Positions 33,412 through 42,169 of a DNA stretch of 64,000 nt are shown here, in pieces. Under the pieces are notes generated by a model. That model was not told where the DNA came from and did no database searches. It saw only the letters and a list, made by a program, of their open reading frames with translations. Both the position numbers and the translations under genes were made by a program. Origin of the DNA: Dinoroseobacter sp965279125 (GTDB lineage: Bacteria > Pseudomonadota > Alphaproteobacteria > Rhodobacterales > Rhodobacteraceae); contig CBDIHL010000038.1 of NCBI GenBank assembly GCA_965279125.1, positions 139,447 to 203,446 of the forward strand, read 5' to 3'. Position 1 is the first letter of the stretch. Each line of letters opens with the position of its first letter.

Positions 33412-34559
33412 TGGATAACATCGCAGGAACCAAATCCTCGCTGACATGGGCGGTGCATCTGTCGGTCATTTTTCTTGTCTTCCTGTGGGTCTTTCCGACC
33501 TTCGGATTGCTCGTATCGTCCTTTCGGACCGCGGACCAGATCTCGACCTCGGGCTGGTGGAAGGCGATGTTCCCGTCCGAGCAGAACCTGACATTGCGCG
33601 CGGCAGGACCCGATGCGCAAACGCTCGAAGGCACGCTTTACGTGATCGAGGGCAACTTGTTCGAAGAGGGCTCCGAGGCAGTGATCTCGCGCTGGGGCAC
33701 ATCCTCGCGCGCCATCTCGACATATGCCGCAGGCGAGGTCGGCGAGTTTAACTCCGGCGAGCAGGTCACGGTCAGCGAAACCGGCGCCTACCGCATCACC
33801 TCGCCAGAGGAGATGACCGGAAGTCGCGGCAAACGTATATTCGTGACCGCGGAATCCCCGCCTGAATTTACCTTCGACAACTACAATAACATGCTGTTTG
33901 ACGGCAGTAATTCCGAAGGCATGGCCAAGGCGTTCTTCAATACGCTGACGGTGACCATTCCAGCCACGATCATCCCAATCCTGATCGCAGCTTTCGCGGC
34001 CTATGCGCTAGCATGGATGGAGTTTCCGGGCCGCGCACTTCTCGTCGCGGCGGTGGTTGCGCTGTTGGTGGTGCCGCTGCAACTGGCGCTGATCCCACTT
34101 CTCAAACTGCATCTCGGTATTGGGATCGGCAAAGGCTATCTGGGGGTATGGCTCGCCCATACCGGCTTTGGATTGCCGCTCGCGATCTATCTTCTCAGGA
34201 ACTACATGGTCGGATTGCCGCGAGATATCATTGAGAACGCGCGCGTTGATGGCGCGACAGAGTTCCAGATCTTTACCAAGATCATCTTGCCGCTGTCCTT
34301 CCCGGCGCTCGCGTCCTTCGCAATCTTCCAGTTCCTGTGGACATGGAACGACCTGCTGGTGGCGCGTGTGTTCCTGATTGACGCAACAGGCGAGACAACG
34401 GTGATGACGATCCAAATCGTCGAGCTGTTGGGCACCCGGGGCGGCAATTGGGAAATCCTCGCCACGGCGGCCTTCGTGTCCATCGCGGTCCCGTTGGCGG
34501 TGTTCTTTGCGATGCAACGCTATCTCGTGCGCGGTCTTCTGGCCGGGTCCGTCAAATAA
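33411..34559 (+). CDS. aglG: Alpha-glucoside ABC transporter permease 2
   Basis: The product has 382 residues. It is larger than a standard MalG (about 280) because a hydrophilic segment of roughly 110 residues (about 45-155) sits after the first transmembrane helix. That segment presumably forms a periplasmic domain. The permease core follows, with EAA loop LPRDIIENARVDGATEFQIF. AAGGAG eight bases before the ATG at 33411 favours that start over a GTG one codon earlier. The start overlaps the aglF stop by one base. AglG proteins of this family usually carry such an insert; its role is unknown. Confidence 0.9.
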   Translation: MDNIAGTKSSLTWAVHLSVIFLVFLWVFPTFGLLVSSFRTADQISTSGWWKAMFPSEQNLTLRAAGPDAQTLEGTLYVIEGNLFEEGSEAVISRWGTSSRAISTYAAGEVGEFNSGEQVTVSETGAYRITSPEEMTGSRGKRIFVTAESPPEFTFDNYNNMLFDGSNSEGMAKAFFNTLTVTIPATIIPILIAAFAAYALAWMEFPGRALLVAAVVALLVVPLQLALIPLLKLHLGIGIGKGYLGVWLAHTGFGLPLAIYLLRNYMVGLPRDIIENARVDGATEFQIFTKIILPLSFPALASFAIFQFLWTWNDLLVARVFLIDATGETTVMTIQIVELLGTRGGNWEILATAAFVSIAVPLAVFFAMQRYLVRGLLAGSVK

Positions 34560-34582
34560 TACTCTGGTAAGGCTTTACGACA

Positions 34583-36271
34583 ATGAATGTGGCCCTTGAT
34601 ACACGGGCGTCAAAACTGGCGCCGACGGTCGACAAGGATTGGTGGCGCGGGGCGGTGATCTATCAGATCTACCCTCGCAGCTACCAAGACAGCAACGGGG
34701 ATGGGATTGGCGATCTGTTGGGGATTGTCCAACGCTTGCCCTATGTCGCCTCGCTGGGTGTAGACGCGATCTGGATTTCGCCGTTCTTCACCTCGCCCAT
34801 GCAGGATTTCGGCTATGACGTCAGCGACTATTGCGACGTTGATCCGATGTTCGGCAGCCTGTCGGATTTCGATGCGGTGATCGAGACGGCCCATGCTTTG
34901 GGTCTGAAAGTGATGATCGATCTGGTGCTGTCGCATACGTCCGACCAGCATCCGTGGTTTGCCGAAAGCCGTGCGGATCGGACCAATGACAAGGCCGATT
35001 GGTATGTCTGGGCTGACCCGAAGCCTGATGGCACACCTCCCAACAATTGGCTGTCGATCTTCGGCGGCTCGGCCTGGACTTGGGATGCGCGGCGGTTGCA
35101 ATATTACCTGCATAACTTCCTGACCTCGCAGCCCGATCTGAACCTACACTGCGAGGCCGTCCAAGATGCGCTTCTCGATGTGGAGCGGTTCTGGCTGGAT
35201 CGCGGCGTCGATGGATTCCGTCTTGATACGATCAATTTCTACTTCGCGGACAAAGAGTTGCGAGACAATCCTGCGCTTCCCCCTGAAAAGCGCAACGCCA
35301 CGATCGCGCCTGCGGTGAACCCGTATAATCACCAAGAACACCTCTATTCCAAGAACCAGCCCGAGAATATCGCCTTCCTCAAGCGCTTCCGCGCGGTGAT
35401 GGATGACTACCCGGCGATTGCCTGTGTGGGCGAGGTTGGCGATGCGCAACTGGGCCTCGAGATTTTGGGCGAATACACCAAGGGCGAGGACCGCGTGCAT
35501 ATGTGCTACGCATTCGAGTTTTTGGCAGCCGAAAAGCTGACGGCCGCCCGTGTGGCCGAAGTTCTGGAACGTGTCGCCCGCGTGGCCGAAGATGGCTGGG
35601 CCTGCTGGGCGTTTTCCAACCACGACGTGCAACGCCATGCCAGCCGCTGGAACCTGTCGCCCTCGGCGACGCGTGGGCTGATCACACTGCTGATGTCCTT
35701 GCGCGGCTCGGCTTGTATTTATCAGGGCGAGGAGCTGGGGCTGCACGAAGCAGATGTGGCCTTTGAGGACCTGCAAGACCCATATGGCATAGAGTTTTGG
35801 CCCGAATTCAAAGGCCGCGACGGCTGCCGCACGCCAATGGTGTGGGAGACCGACAATATGAATGGTGGCTTCTCGGCGGTGCGTCCTTGGCTGCCGGTAT
35901 CCTCGGAGCATCTGCGCTCTTCTGTGGCCGAGCAGGAGGTGCATCCTGATGGCCTTCTGCATCACTACCGCCGCGCGATTGCGTTCCGGGGGGCCAATTC
36001 AGCGCTGGCCAAGGGGGCGTTGAACGCCCTGAAGGTCGACGGCGATGTGTTGTCGTTCGAGCGTCAAGACGACACTCAAACGCTGTTTTTCGCCCTGAAT
36101 ATGAGCGAAACACCCAGCCCGCTCAGCCTGCCAGCGGCCCCGAGCACCGCAACAGGTCCGGGCGAATGGCTGCATGTGGGCGCCGAGTTGAACAGCGCAG
36201 GCACCGGGCCGGAGGGTCATTGCACCTTGGGTCCATGGCAACCCTGCATCGTACTCTGGCATCCGGCGTAA
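34583..36271 (+). CDS. aglA: GH13 alpha-glucosidase
   Basis: The product has 562 residues and no signal peptide, so it acts in the cytoplasm on imported sugars. Motifs are YQIYPRSYQDSNGDGIGDL at the N-terminus, VMIDLVLSHTSDQHPWF (region I), DGFRLDTINF with nucleophile Asp215, VGEVGD with acid/base Glu284, and FSNHDVQRHASR with Asp348. These match oligo-1,6-glucosidase/alpha-glucosidase GH13 subfamilies rather than amylases. It lies 23 nt after aglG. It releases glucose from sucrose, maltose, isomaltose or related sugars for the glucokinase encoded nearby. The preferred linkage cannot be decided here. Confidence 0.92.
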   Translation: MNVALDTRASKLAPTVDKDWWRGAVIYQIYPRSYQDSNGDGIGDLLGIVQRLPYVASLGVDAIWISPFFTSPMQDFGYDVSDYCDVDPMFGSLSDFDAVIETAHALGLKVMIDLVLSHTSDQHPWFAESRADRTNDKADWYVWADPKPDGTPPNNWLSIFGGSAWTWDARRLQYYLHNFLTSQPDLNLHCEAVQDALLDVERFWLDRGVDGFRLDTINFYFADKELRDNPALPPEKRNATIAPAVNPYNHQEHLYSKNQPENIAFLKRFRAVMDDYPAIACVGEVGDAQLGLEILGEYTKGEDRVHMCYAFEFLAAEKLTAARVAEVLERVARVAEDGWACWAFSNHDVQRHASRWNLSPSATRGLITLLMSLRGSACIYQGEELGLHEADVAFEDLQDPYGIEFWPEFKGRDGCRTPMVWETDNMNGGFSAVRPWLPVSSEHLRSSVAEQEVHPDGLLHHYRRAIAFRGANSALAKGALNALKVDGDVLSFERQDDTQTLFFALNMSETPSPLSLPAAPSTATGPGEWLHVGAELNSAGTGPEGHCTLGPWQPCIVLWHPA

Positions 36272-36347
36272 GCGCGCGGGTGCCCCATCACAACAGGCTC
36301 GCATGCGGGCTCAAAAGACCAAGAACGGGACCAGGGAGGGGACCAGA

Positions 36348-37439
36348 ATGGCTGATCTAGTACTTAAAGATGTCGAGAAGACATATGGGGGCACGGTCAA
36401 TGTGCTCAACAACATCGATCTGGACATCAAGCAAGGCGAGCTGATCGTCTTTGTCGGCCCCTCGGGCTGCGGCAAGTCCACGCTGTTGCGGATGATCGCG
36501 GGGCTGGAAAAGATCACCTCCGGCACGCTGGAAATCGACGGCGTTCTGGTCAATGACGTGCCTCCCGCACAGCGCGGCATCGCGATGGTGTTCCAGTCCT
36601 ACGCGCTTTATCCGCATATGACCGTGCGCGATAACATGAGCTTTGCGCTGAAACTGGCCAAGAAAAGCCCCGAAGAGATCGATGCTGCCGTCAGCAAGGC
36701 CGCCAAGATCCTGCAACTGGACGAATATCTCGACCGTTTGCCAAAAGCTTTGTCGGGCGGTCAGCGCCAGCGTGTGGCCATCGGGCGCTCGATCGTGCGC
36801 GACCCGAAGGTTTACCTGTTTGACGAACCGCTCTCGAACCTTGATGCCGCCTTGCGCGTCGCCACCCGGATCGAGATTGCGCAGCTCAAAGAGTCGATGC
36901 CGGAATCGACCATGATCTACGTGACCCATGACCAGGTCGAAGCCATGACGCTTGCCTCCCGCATCGTGGTTTTGGCCAATAAAGGCATCGCGCAGGTCGG
37001 ATCCCCGCTGGAGCTCTACGAGCGTCCAAACTCCGAATTTGTCGCCCAGTTCATCGGCTCTCCGGCAATGAACCTGCTGCAAGGCGAGATCACCGGCACC
37101 GGCAAGACCACCACCGTCAAGATCGATGGCGGCGGACAAGCGGTGTCGAACTACCCGACCGAGGCCGGCGATATAGGCGCACGCGTCAAGGTCGGCATCC
37201 GCCCCGAAGATTTCGTGCCCGCCACAGAAGACAATTATGCTTTCTCCGGCGAGGTGAACATTACCGAAGCCTTGGGCGAGGTGACGCTGCTTTACTTCAA
37301 GACCACCGGCGATGAAGAACCTGTCATCGGCAAGCTGCAAGGCATCCATGCTGATCTGCGCCACAAGGCGGTCAAGCTGACGGCTGATCCGGCCAAGGTG
37401 CATATCTTCAAAGACGGTGTGTCGCTGCTCTATCGTTAA
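36348..37439 (+). CDS. aglK: Alpha-glucoside ABC transporter ATP-binding protein
   Basis: The product has 363 residues and is a MalK/UgpC-type ATPase. Walker A is GPSGCGKSTL, followed by the Q-loop in MVFQSYALYPHMTV, the signature LSGGQRQRVAIGRSIVRDPK, Walker B YLFDEPLSNLDA, and the H-loop in VTHDQVEAMT. A C-terminal TOBE-type regulatory domain (about residues 235-363) contains KVGIRPEDF. The ATG at 36348 is preceded by GGGAGGGG; an in-frame ATG at 36303 is not needed. It powers AglEFG import and ends the operon, being followed by a strong terminator. Confidence 0.93.
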   Translation: MADLVLKDVEKTYGGTVNVLNNIDLDIKQGELIVFVGPSGCGKSTLLRMIAGLEKITSGTLEIDGVLVNDVPPAQRGIAMVFQSYALYPHMTVRDNMSFALKLAKKSPEEIDAAVSKAAKILQLDEYLDRLPKALSGGQRQRVAIGRSIVRDPKVYLFDEPLSNLDAALRVATRIEIAQLKESMPESTMIYVTHDQVEAMTLASRIVVLANKGIAQVGSPLELYERPNSEFVAQFIGSPAMNLLQGEITGTGKTTTVKIDGGGQAVSNYPTEAGDIGARVKVGIRPEDFVPATEDNYAFSGEVNITEALGEVTLLYFKTTGDEEPVIGKLQGIHADLRHKAVKLTADPAKVHIFKDGVSLLYR

Positions 37440-37460
37440 GTGTGAGTAGAAATGCGTAAC

Positions 37461-37489
37461 AAAGCCCCGCCCTTGTCGGCGGGGCTTTT
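37461..37489 (+). terminator. Rho-independent terminator of the agl operon
   Basis: AAAGCCCCGCC and GGCGGGGCTTT form an 11-bp perfect stem with a 6-nt loop, and the T run TTTT follows. It lies 22 nt after the aglK stop and its A-rich 5' side could also serve leftward transcripts. Confidence 0.88.
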
Positions 37490-37564
37490 GTGTTGTCGGC
37501 CTGCGGCACGTTTCATATAGCCCGGTGGGACAAGGGACGCAGCAAAGAGGGGCGAGCAGATCAG

Positions 37565-38335
37565 ATGGGCGAGAACCGGATCAAGGCGCGGTTGCGCGCG
37601 GGGCAGATGCAATGGGGTCTTTGGCTGGCGATGAGCAGCCCGACCGCGGCCGAGATTGCCGGGCGTGTCGGCTTTGACTGGGTGTTGATCGATGGCGAGC
37701 ACGGCCCGAACCTGTTGACACAAGCGCTGGAGCAAGCCCGCGCCCTGGGAGGCTCGGACACCGATGTGGTGCTGCGCGTGCCCGCAGGCGAGGATTGGAT
37801 GATCAAGCAGGCGCTCGATATCGGGATCACGACATTGCTGGTGCCGATGGTGAACTCCGCCGCAGAAGCCGCGCGCATTGCCGCCGCCTGCAAATACCCG
37901 CCTGAGGGCACGCGCGGGATGGGCGCGATCCTTGCGCGCGCCAGTGGCTATGGCGACGAGGCTGATTATGCGGCCCGCGCCAATGACCGGGTCTGCCTGA
38001 TCGTGCAGGTCGAAAGTGCCGCCGCTCTGGACGAGCTGGAGGCGATTGCCCAGACCCCCGGTGTCGATGCGGTCTTTGTCGGGCCTGCCGATCTGTCCGC
38101 TGATATGGGCTATCCCGGCAATATGGATGCGCCCGAGGTTCAGGGCGCGATTGCAACGGCTTATGCGACATTGAAACGGCTTGGCGTGCCTTCAGGCACC
38201 GTCACCTTTGATCTGGCCGATGTGCCAGACCTGACCGCGCAAGGGGTGCGCTTCCTGGCCGTGGGCGGTGATGCGGTGCTGTTGCGCCAAGCCATGGGCG
38301 CGCAATTGGCGCAAGCCAAGGCAGCGGCGACATGA
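37565..38335 (+). CDS. HpcH/HpaI family aldolase (2-oxo acid class II aldolase)
   Basis: The product has 256 residues. The family pattern is complete: GLWLAMSSPTAAEIAGRVGF, WVLIDGEHGPN (catalytic His), LLVPMVNSAAEAARIAAACK, GARMG-like GTRGMGAILARAS, LIVQVESAAALDEL with the metal-binding Glu, and VFVGPADLSADMG with the metal-binding Asp. Members cleave 4-hydroxy-2-oxo acids such as 4-hydroxy-2-oxoheptanedioate or 2-keto-3-deoxy-sugar acids into pyruvate and an aldehyde, with a divalent metal. The ATG at 37565 starts at the family boundary. It overlaps the next gene by 4 nt (ATGA). No other pathway gene is adjacent, so the physiological substrate is open. Confidence 0.88.
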   Translation: MGENRIKARLRAGQMQWGLWLAMSSPTAAEIAGRVGFDWVLIDGEHGPNLLTQALEQARALGGSDTDVVLRVPAGEDWMIKQALDIGITTLLVPMVNSAAEAARIAAACKYPPEGTRGMGAILARASGYGDEADYAARANDRVCLIVQVESAAALDELEAIAQTPGVDAVFVGPADLSADMGYPGNMDAPEVQGAIATAYATLKRLGVPSGTVTFDLADVPDLTAQGVRFLAVGGDAVLLRQAMGAQLAQAKAAAT

Positions 38336-39348
38336 GCGACAAGAAACCCCCGTATTTCCCGCCGCCACCGATCGCACCAGCGAAAGTGGCGATCTTTGCG
38401 CGCATGCCCCCGGCGGTGTTCCCGTCGATCATGGGCGCGTTCGGGATCGGGCTGGCCTGGCGCGCCTATGCCGAGACCTTCGCCAAAGAGCCGGTGATCT
38501 CGGAAATGATCCTCGGGGCGGTGTCGCTGCTGTTTTTGTTTGCGCTGCTGGGCTATCTCGCCAAGCTGGTGCGCCGCCCGTCGGTGATTGCCGATGATCT
38601 GCGCGTGCTGCCGGGACGGGCAGGGGTCACGGCGGGGTCTTTGTGCATCGCGCTGTTTGCCGCCACCCTGGTGCCCTACGCGCCCGAAATTGCGCGGATC
38701 GTGCTTGGCCTTGCGATCTCTACCCAGTTGGGTCTGGCTGTGTTGATCATCTGGGTCTTTGCAAGCGGTCCTCCCGAGCAGCGCCAGGTTACGCCCGTAT
38801 GGCATCTCAGCTTCGTGGGCTTCATTCTGCTGCCGCTCTCGGCAATCCCGCTTGGGTTTCTGGCGCTGGCGCAGATCCTGTTTCTGGGAACAGTGCTGGC
38901 CGCGTTCCTGATCTATGCCATCAGTCTTGGCCAGGTGATCCGGCGCGACCCGCCACCGCCTTTGCGCCCGCTTCTCGCAATCCATCTGGCCCCCGTCAGC
39001 CTGTTTGCAACCGTCTCGCTGTTGTTCGACTATCCGCAGATTGCGTTGGCCAGTGCCAGCCTTGCCACGCTTTTGCTGGCCGTTTTGGTGGTGAAAGCCC
39101 GCTACCTGACCGCCGCCGGGTTTAGCCCGCTTTGGGGGGCTTTCACCTTCCCGCTCGCGGCCTATACGGGGATGCTGTTGATGCTGGGCGGCAGAGGCCT
39201 CGGCCCCCTTTATGGCGATGTGGCCCGGATTGCGGGGGTCTGTCTGTTGGTCGCGGCAAGCGGTCTGATCGGCTATATCCTGTTTCGGGTGCTCAAGATG
39301 TGGGCCAAAGGAACGCTCGCGCCAAAAACAAATGCTGCGACTGCATAA
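38332..39348 (+). CDS. TDT/SLAC1-type (TehA-like) membrane transporter or anion channel
   Basis: The product has 338 residues and about ten transmembrane helices. The start PPAVFPSIMGAFGIGLAWRA resembles the GxxxGxGL helix of the tellurite-resistance/dicarboxylate transporter family. The later PLWGAFTFPLAAYTGMLLML matches the conserved FTFP segment. Family members include TehA, SLAC1 anion channels and malate or sulfite exporters. It is coupled by a 4-nt overlap to the aldolase, suggesting a shared process such as export or entry of an organic acid, but that is only inference. No TehB-like gene is present. Confidence 0.78.
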   Translation: MSDKKPPYFPPPPIAPAKVAIFARMPPAVFPSIMGAFGIGLAWRAYAETFAKEPVISEMILGAVSLLFLFALLGYLAKLVRRPSVIADDLRVLPGRAGVTAGSLCIALFAATLVPYAPEIARIVLGLAISTQLGLAVLIIWVFASGPPEQRQVTPVWHLSFVGFILLPLSAIPLGFLALAQILFLGTVLAAFLIYAISLGQVIRRDPPPPLRPLLAIHLAPVSLFATVSLLFDYPQIALASASLATLLLAVLVVKARYLTAAGFSPLWGAFTFPLAAYTGMLLMLGGRGLGPLYGDVARIAGVCLLVAASGLIGYILFRVLKMWAKGTLAPKTNAATA

Positions 39349-39361
39349 CGGTGCCGCACAG

Positions 39362-39421
39362 CCTTTCCTTTTCCCCGATCCCGTGAAATAGCAAAGCGCC
39401 AAATGGGATCGGGCGGAAAGG
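39362..39421 (+). promoter_or_regulatory. guaB leader hairpin that can sequester the ribosome binding site
   Basis: CCTTTCC (39362-39368) is the exact complement of GGAAAGG (39415-39421), the Shine-Dalgarno of guaB. CCCGATCCC (39374-39382) is the exact complement of GGGATCGGG (39405-39413). Together they make a 16-bp stem with a 5/1-nt internal loop and a 22-nt apical loop ending nine bases before the ATG. There is no T run, so it is not a terminator. It looks like a translational control element. Whether it senses a ligand, protein or temperature is unknown. Confidence 0.6.
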
Positions 39422-39430
39422 ATCGCAGTC

Positions 39431-40882
39431 ATGGAAATTCGCGAAGCACTCACCTTTGATGATGTGTTGTTGGTGCCGGGGGCGAGCAGCGTTTTGCCCA
39501 GCACGGCGGACACGCGCACGCGGCTGACAAAGACGATTAACCTGAACATTCCGCTGCTCAGCTCGGCCATGGACACCGTGACCGAGGCCCGGATGGCCAT
39601 CGCCATGGCGCAAGCGGGTGGCATGGGTGTGGTCCACCGCAACCTCGACGTCGAGACACAAGCGCGCGAGATCCGCCGGGTGAAGCGGTTCGAGTCCGGC
39701 GTTGTCTATAACCCGATCACGCTCAGCCCCGACCAAACCGTCGCCGATGCGCGCGCGCTGCAAGAGCGCTACCGCGTCACGGGCTTTCCGATTGTCGATG
39801 GACAAGGCCGCGTGCTGGGGATCGTGACCAACCGCGACATGCGCTTTGCCACGGATGACAAAACGCCGGTCTCGGTGATGATGAGTTCCGAAAACCTCGC
39901 CATGCTGCGCGAGCCTGCCGATCTGGCCGAGGCCAAGAGCCTGATGAATGCGCGCCGGATCGAGAAGCTTCTGGTGGTCGACGCCGAAGGCAAACTGACC
40001 GGGCTGTTGACCCTGAAAGATATCGAGCAAGCCGTGCTGAACCCGACCGCCTGCAAGGATGATCTGGGGCGTTTGCGCGTGGCCGCAGCCACCACGGTGG
40101 GCGATGCGGGGTTCGAGCGGTCGGAAGCCTTGGTTGATGCAGGATGCGATTTGATTGTGATCGACACGGCACACGGGCATTCGGCCTCGGTCGCCGAAGC
40201 GGTCAAGCGGGTCAAAAACCTGTCCAACCATGTCCAAGTCGTGGCCGGAAACGTCGCCACAGGTGAAGCGACCCGCGCGTTGATCGACGCAGGTGCGGAT
40301 GCGATCAAGGTCGGGATCGGGCCGGGCTCCATCTGTACGACGCGGATCGTGGCGGGCGTGGGTGTACCGCAACTGACCGCGATAATGGATTGCGCCGGGG
40401 CTGCGGGCGATACGCCGGTGATTGCTGATGGCGGCATCAAATTCTCGGGTGATTTCGCCAAGGCAATTGCGGCAGGGGCAAGCTGCGCGATGGTCGGCAG
40501 CATGATTGCGGGCACCGATGAGAGCCCCGGTGAAGTCATTCTATATCAAGGCCGTAGCTTCAAAAGCTACCGTGGCATGGGAAGTCTGGGTGCGATGGCG
40601 CGCGGCTCGGCGGATCGGTATTTTCAGAAAGACGCGGCCTCCGACAAGCTGGTGCCAGAAGGCATCGAAGGTCAGGTGCCCTATAAGGGCTCAGCGAACG
40701 CCGTGGTCCATCAGCTTGTGGGCGGTCTGCGCGCAGCAATGGGCTATGTGGGGGCGGCCACCGTGGACGAGATGCGCAGCTCCGCCAATTTCGTGCGCAT
40801 CACCGGGGCTGGTCTGAAAGAGAGCCATGTCCATGACGTTCAGATCACCCGCGAAAGCCCGAACTACCGGATGGGCGGTTAA
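39431..40882 (+). CDS. guaB: Inosine-5'-monophosphate dehydrogenase
   Basis: The product has 483 residues. The TIM-barrel enzyme begins EALTFDDVLLVPGASSVLPS, and two CBS domains occupy about residues 90-205. The active-site loop GIGPGSICTTRIVAGVGVPQ carries catalytic Cys302. GGIKFSGDFAKAIAAGA and the flap region near YRGMGSLGAM complete the active site. It oxidises IMP to XMP with NAD, the committed step of GMP synthesis. GGAAAGG nine bases before the ATG is its ribosome site and lies inside a leader hairpin. rsmB starts at the very next base after its stop. Confidence 0.96.
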   Translation: MEIREALTFDDVLLVPGASSVLPSTADTRTRLTKTINLNIPLLSSAMDTVTEARMAIAMAQAGGMGVVHRNLDVETQAREIRRVKRFESGVVYNPITLSPDQTVADARALQERYRVTGFPIVDGQGRVLGIVTNRDMRFATDDKTPVSVMMSSENLAMLREPADLAEAKSLMNARRIEKLLVVDAEGKLTGLLTLKDIEQAVLNPTACKDDLGRLRVAAATTVGDAGFERSEALVDAGCDLIVIDTAHGHSASVAEAVKRVKNLSNHVQVVAGNVATGEATRALIDAGADAIKVGIGPGSICTTRIVAGVGVPQLTAIMDCAGAAGDTPVIADGGIKFSGDFAKAIAAGASCAMVGSMIAGTDESPGEVILYQGRSFKSYRGMGSLGAMARGSADRYFQKDAASDKLVPEGIEGQVPYKGSANAVVHQLVGGLRAAMGYVGAATVDEMRSSANFVRITGAGLKESHVHDVQITRESPNYRMGG

Positions 40883-42052
40883 GTGACGCCCGCCGCGCGG
40901 GTTGCTGCCGCGATCGAGGTGCTCGACAGTGTGATTGCGGGTCAGGCGAGCGAGGCGGCGCTGCTCGCGTGGGCGCGGGGCAGTCGCTATGCGGGCTCCA
41001 AAGACCGCGCCGCCGTGCGCAATCTGGTGTTTGAGGCAAGGCGCAAATGGGCGTCGAGCCGCGCCTATGGCGGCGCGGAGACCGGGCGCGCGATCATTTT
41101 GGGGCTTCTGCGCCAGTCCGGGACCGATATCGCCCCGCTTTTTTCCGGGGCAGGCTATGGGCCTGATCCGCTGACCGAGGCAGAGGTCGCGCAGCTGGAC
41201 GCACCGGTTGCGTTAAGCGATGCGGACCGGCTTGATCTGCCCGAATGGCTGTGGACGCGGTTGGCCCACCAATATACCGACGCGGCGGAGGCGATTGCAG
41301 CCTCGCTGCGGGACCGCGCGACGGTGTTCTTGCGGGTCAATACCGCAAGGATCACGCGCACGGAGGTCGTCGAAACCCTGCGCGAAACCGGGATTGAGAC
41401 GCGGCCACATGCGCTTGCATCCACGGCGCTCGAGGTGATCTCCGGCGCGCGCCAAATTCGCAATTGCCAAGCCTATCTGGACGGATTGGTCGAGCTGCAA
41501 GACGCCGCGTCGCAAGCGGTTGTCGAGGCTCTTGGCCCCACCGACGACACCACAGTGCTGGATTACTGCGCGGGTGGGGGCGGCAAGGCCTTGGCGCTCG
41601 CAGCCCAGGGGGCACGGGTCAGCGCCCATGACATCGCCCCCGAGCGCATGTCCGACGTGCCGGTTCGGGCCGCGCGGGCAGGGGCTGAGGTGCGGTGCAT
41701 GGGTCCAGATGACCTCGACAGATCGGCGCGCTATGATCTGGTGCTCTGCGATGCGCCTTGTTCGGGATCTGGCGCATGGCGGCGCAGTCCCGATGGCAAA
41801 TGGAAGCTGTCCGAGGCGGATCTGGACAATCTGCACCAGACGCAAGCGGATGTGCTGGGGGCTGCACAAACGCTCGTCGGGGATGGGGGGCGGTTGGCTT
41901 ATGTGACCTGCTCGATCCTTGAGGGTGAGAATGACGCGACCGTTGCCGGTTTTCTGCGCGATCACCCCGATTGGGAGCCTGACACGCGCGCAAGCTGGCT
42001 GCCGACCGAGGGGGCTGACGGCTTCTTTCTGCAAATTTTGAAACGCGCTTAA
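40883..42052 (+). CDS. rsmB: 16S rRNA (cytosine-5) methyltransferase, RsmB/NOP2 family
   Basis: The product has 389 residues. An N-terminal NusB-like helical region (VAAAIEVLDSVIAGQASEAA) is followed by the SAM domain: VLDYCAGGGGKALALAAQGA (motif I), the Cys of LCDAPCSGSGAWRRSPDGKW (motif IV) and the second Cys of YVTCSILEGEND (motif VI). This two-cysteine mechanism is typical of RNA m5C methyltransferases. It is shorter than E. coli RsmB (429), mainly in the N-terminal part. The start is GTG at 40883, the base right after the guaB stop, so expression probably depends on guaB translation. Confidence 0.85.
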   Translation: MTPAARVAAAIEVLDSVIAGQASEAALLAWARGSRYAGSKDRAAVRNLVFEARRKWASSRAYGGAETGRAIILGLLRQSGTDIAPLFSGAGYGPDPLTEAEVAQLDAPVALSDADRLDLPEWLWTRLAHQYTDAAEAIAASLRDRATVFLRVNTARITRTEVVETLRETGIETRPHALASTALEVISGARQIRNCQAYLDGLVELQDAASQAVVEALGPTDDTTVLDYCAGGGGKALALAAQGARVSAHDIAPERMSDVPVRAARAGAEVRCMGPDDLDRSARYDLVLCDAPCSGSGAWRRSPDGKWKLSEADLDNLHQTQADVLGAAQTLVGDGGRLAYVTCSILEGENDATVAGFLRDHPDWEPDTRASWLPTEGADGFFLQILKRA

Positions 42053-42100
42053 CGCGTTTTATCGGACTACCCACAACCCAAGATTGCAATCGTTCGGCTG

Positions 42101-42115
42101 TTAAGGCATGCTTAA
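42101..42115. promoter_or_regulatory. CtrA-type binding site upstream of cckA
   Basis: TTAAGGCATGCTTAA is a perfect TTAA-N7-TTAA match to the full CtrA consensus of alphaproteobacteria. It lies 55 nt before the GTG start of the CckA-like kinase, within its likely promoter. CckA normally activates CtrA, so the site suggests feedback. Confidence 0.65.
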
Positions 42116-42169
42116 GAGGTCTGCCGCCATACCTGTATTTTCAGGGATGGCCCTGAACGGAGGGTCTTT

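Noticed and set aside
38161..39642. 493-residue open frame antisense across the aldolase, TDT and guaB genes
   Set aside because: It spans three real genes and the leader hairpin, and reads as Arg/Gln/His-rich shadow sequence.
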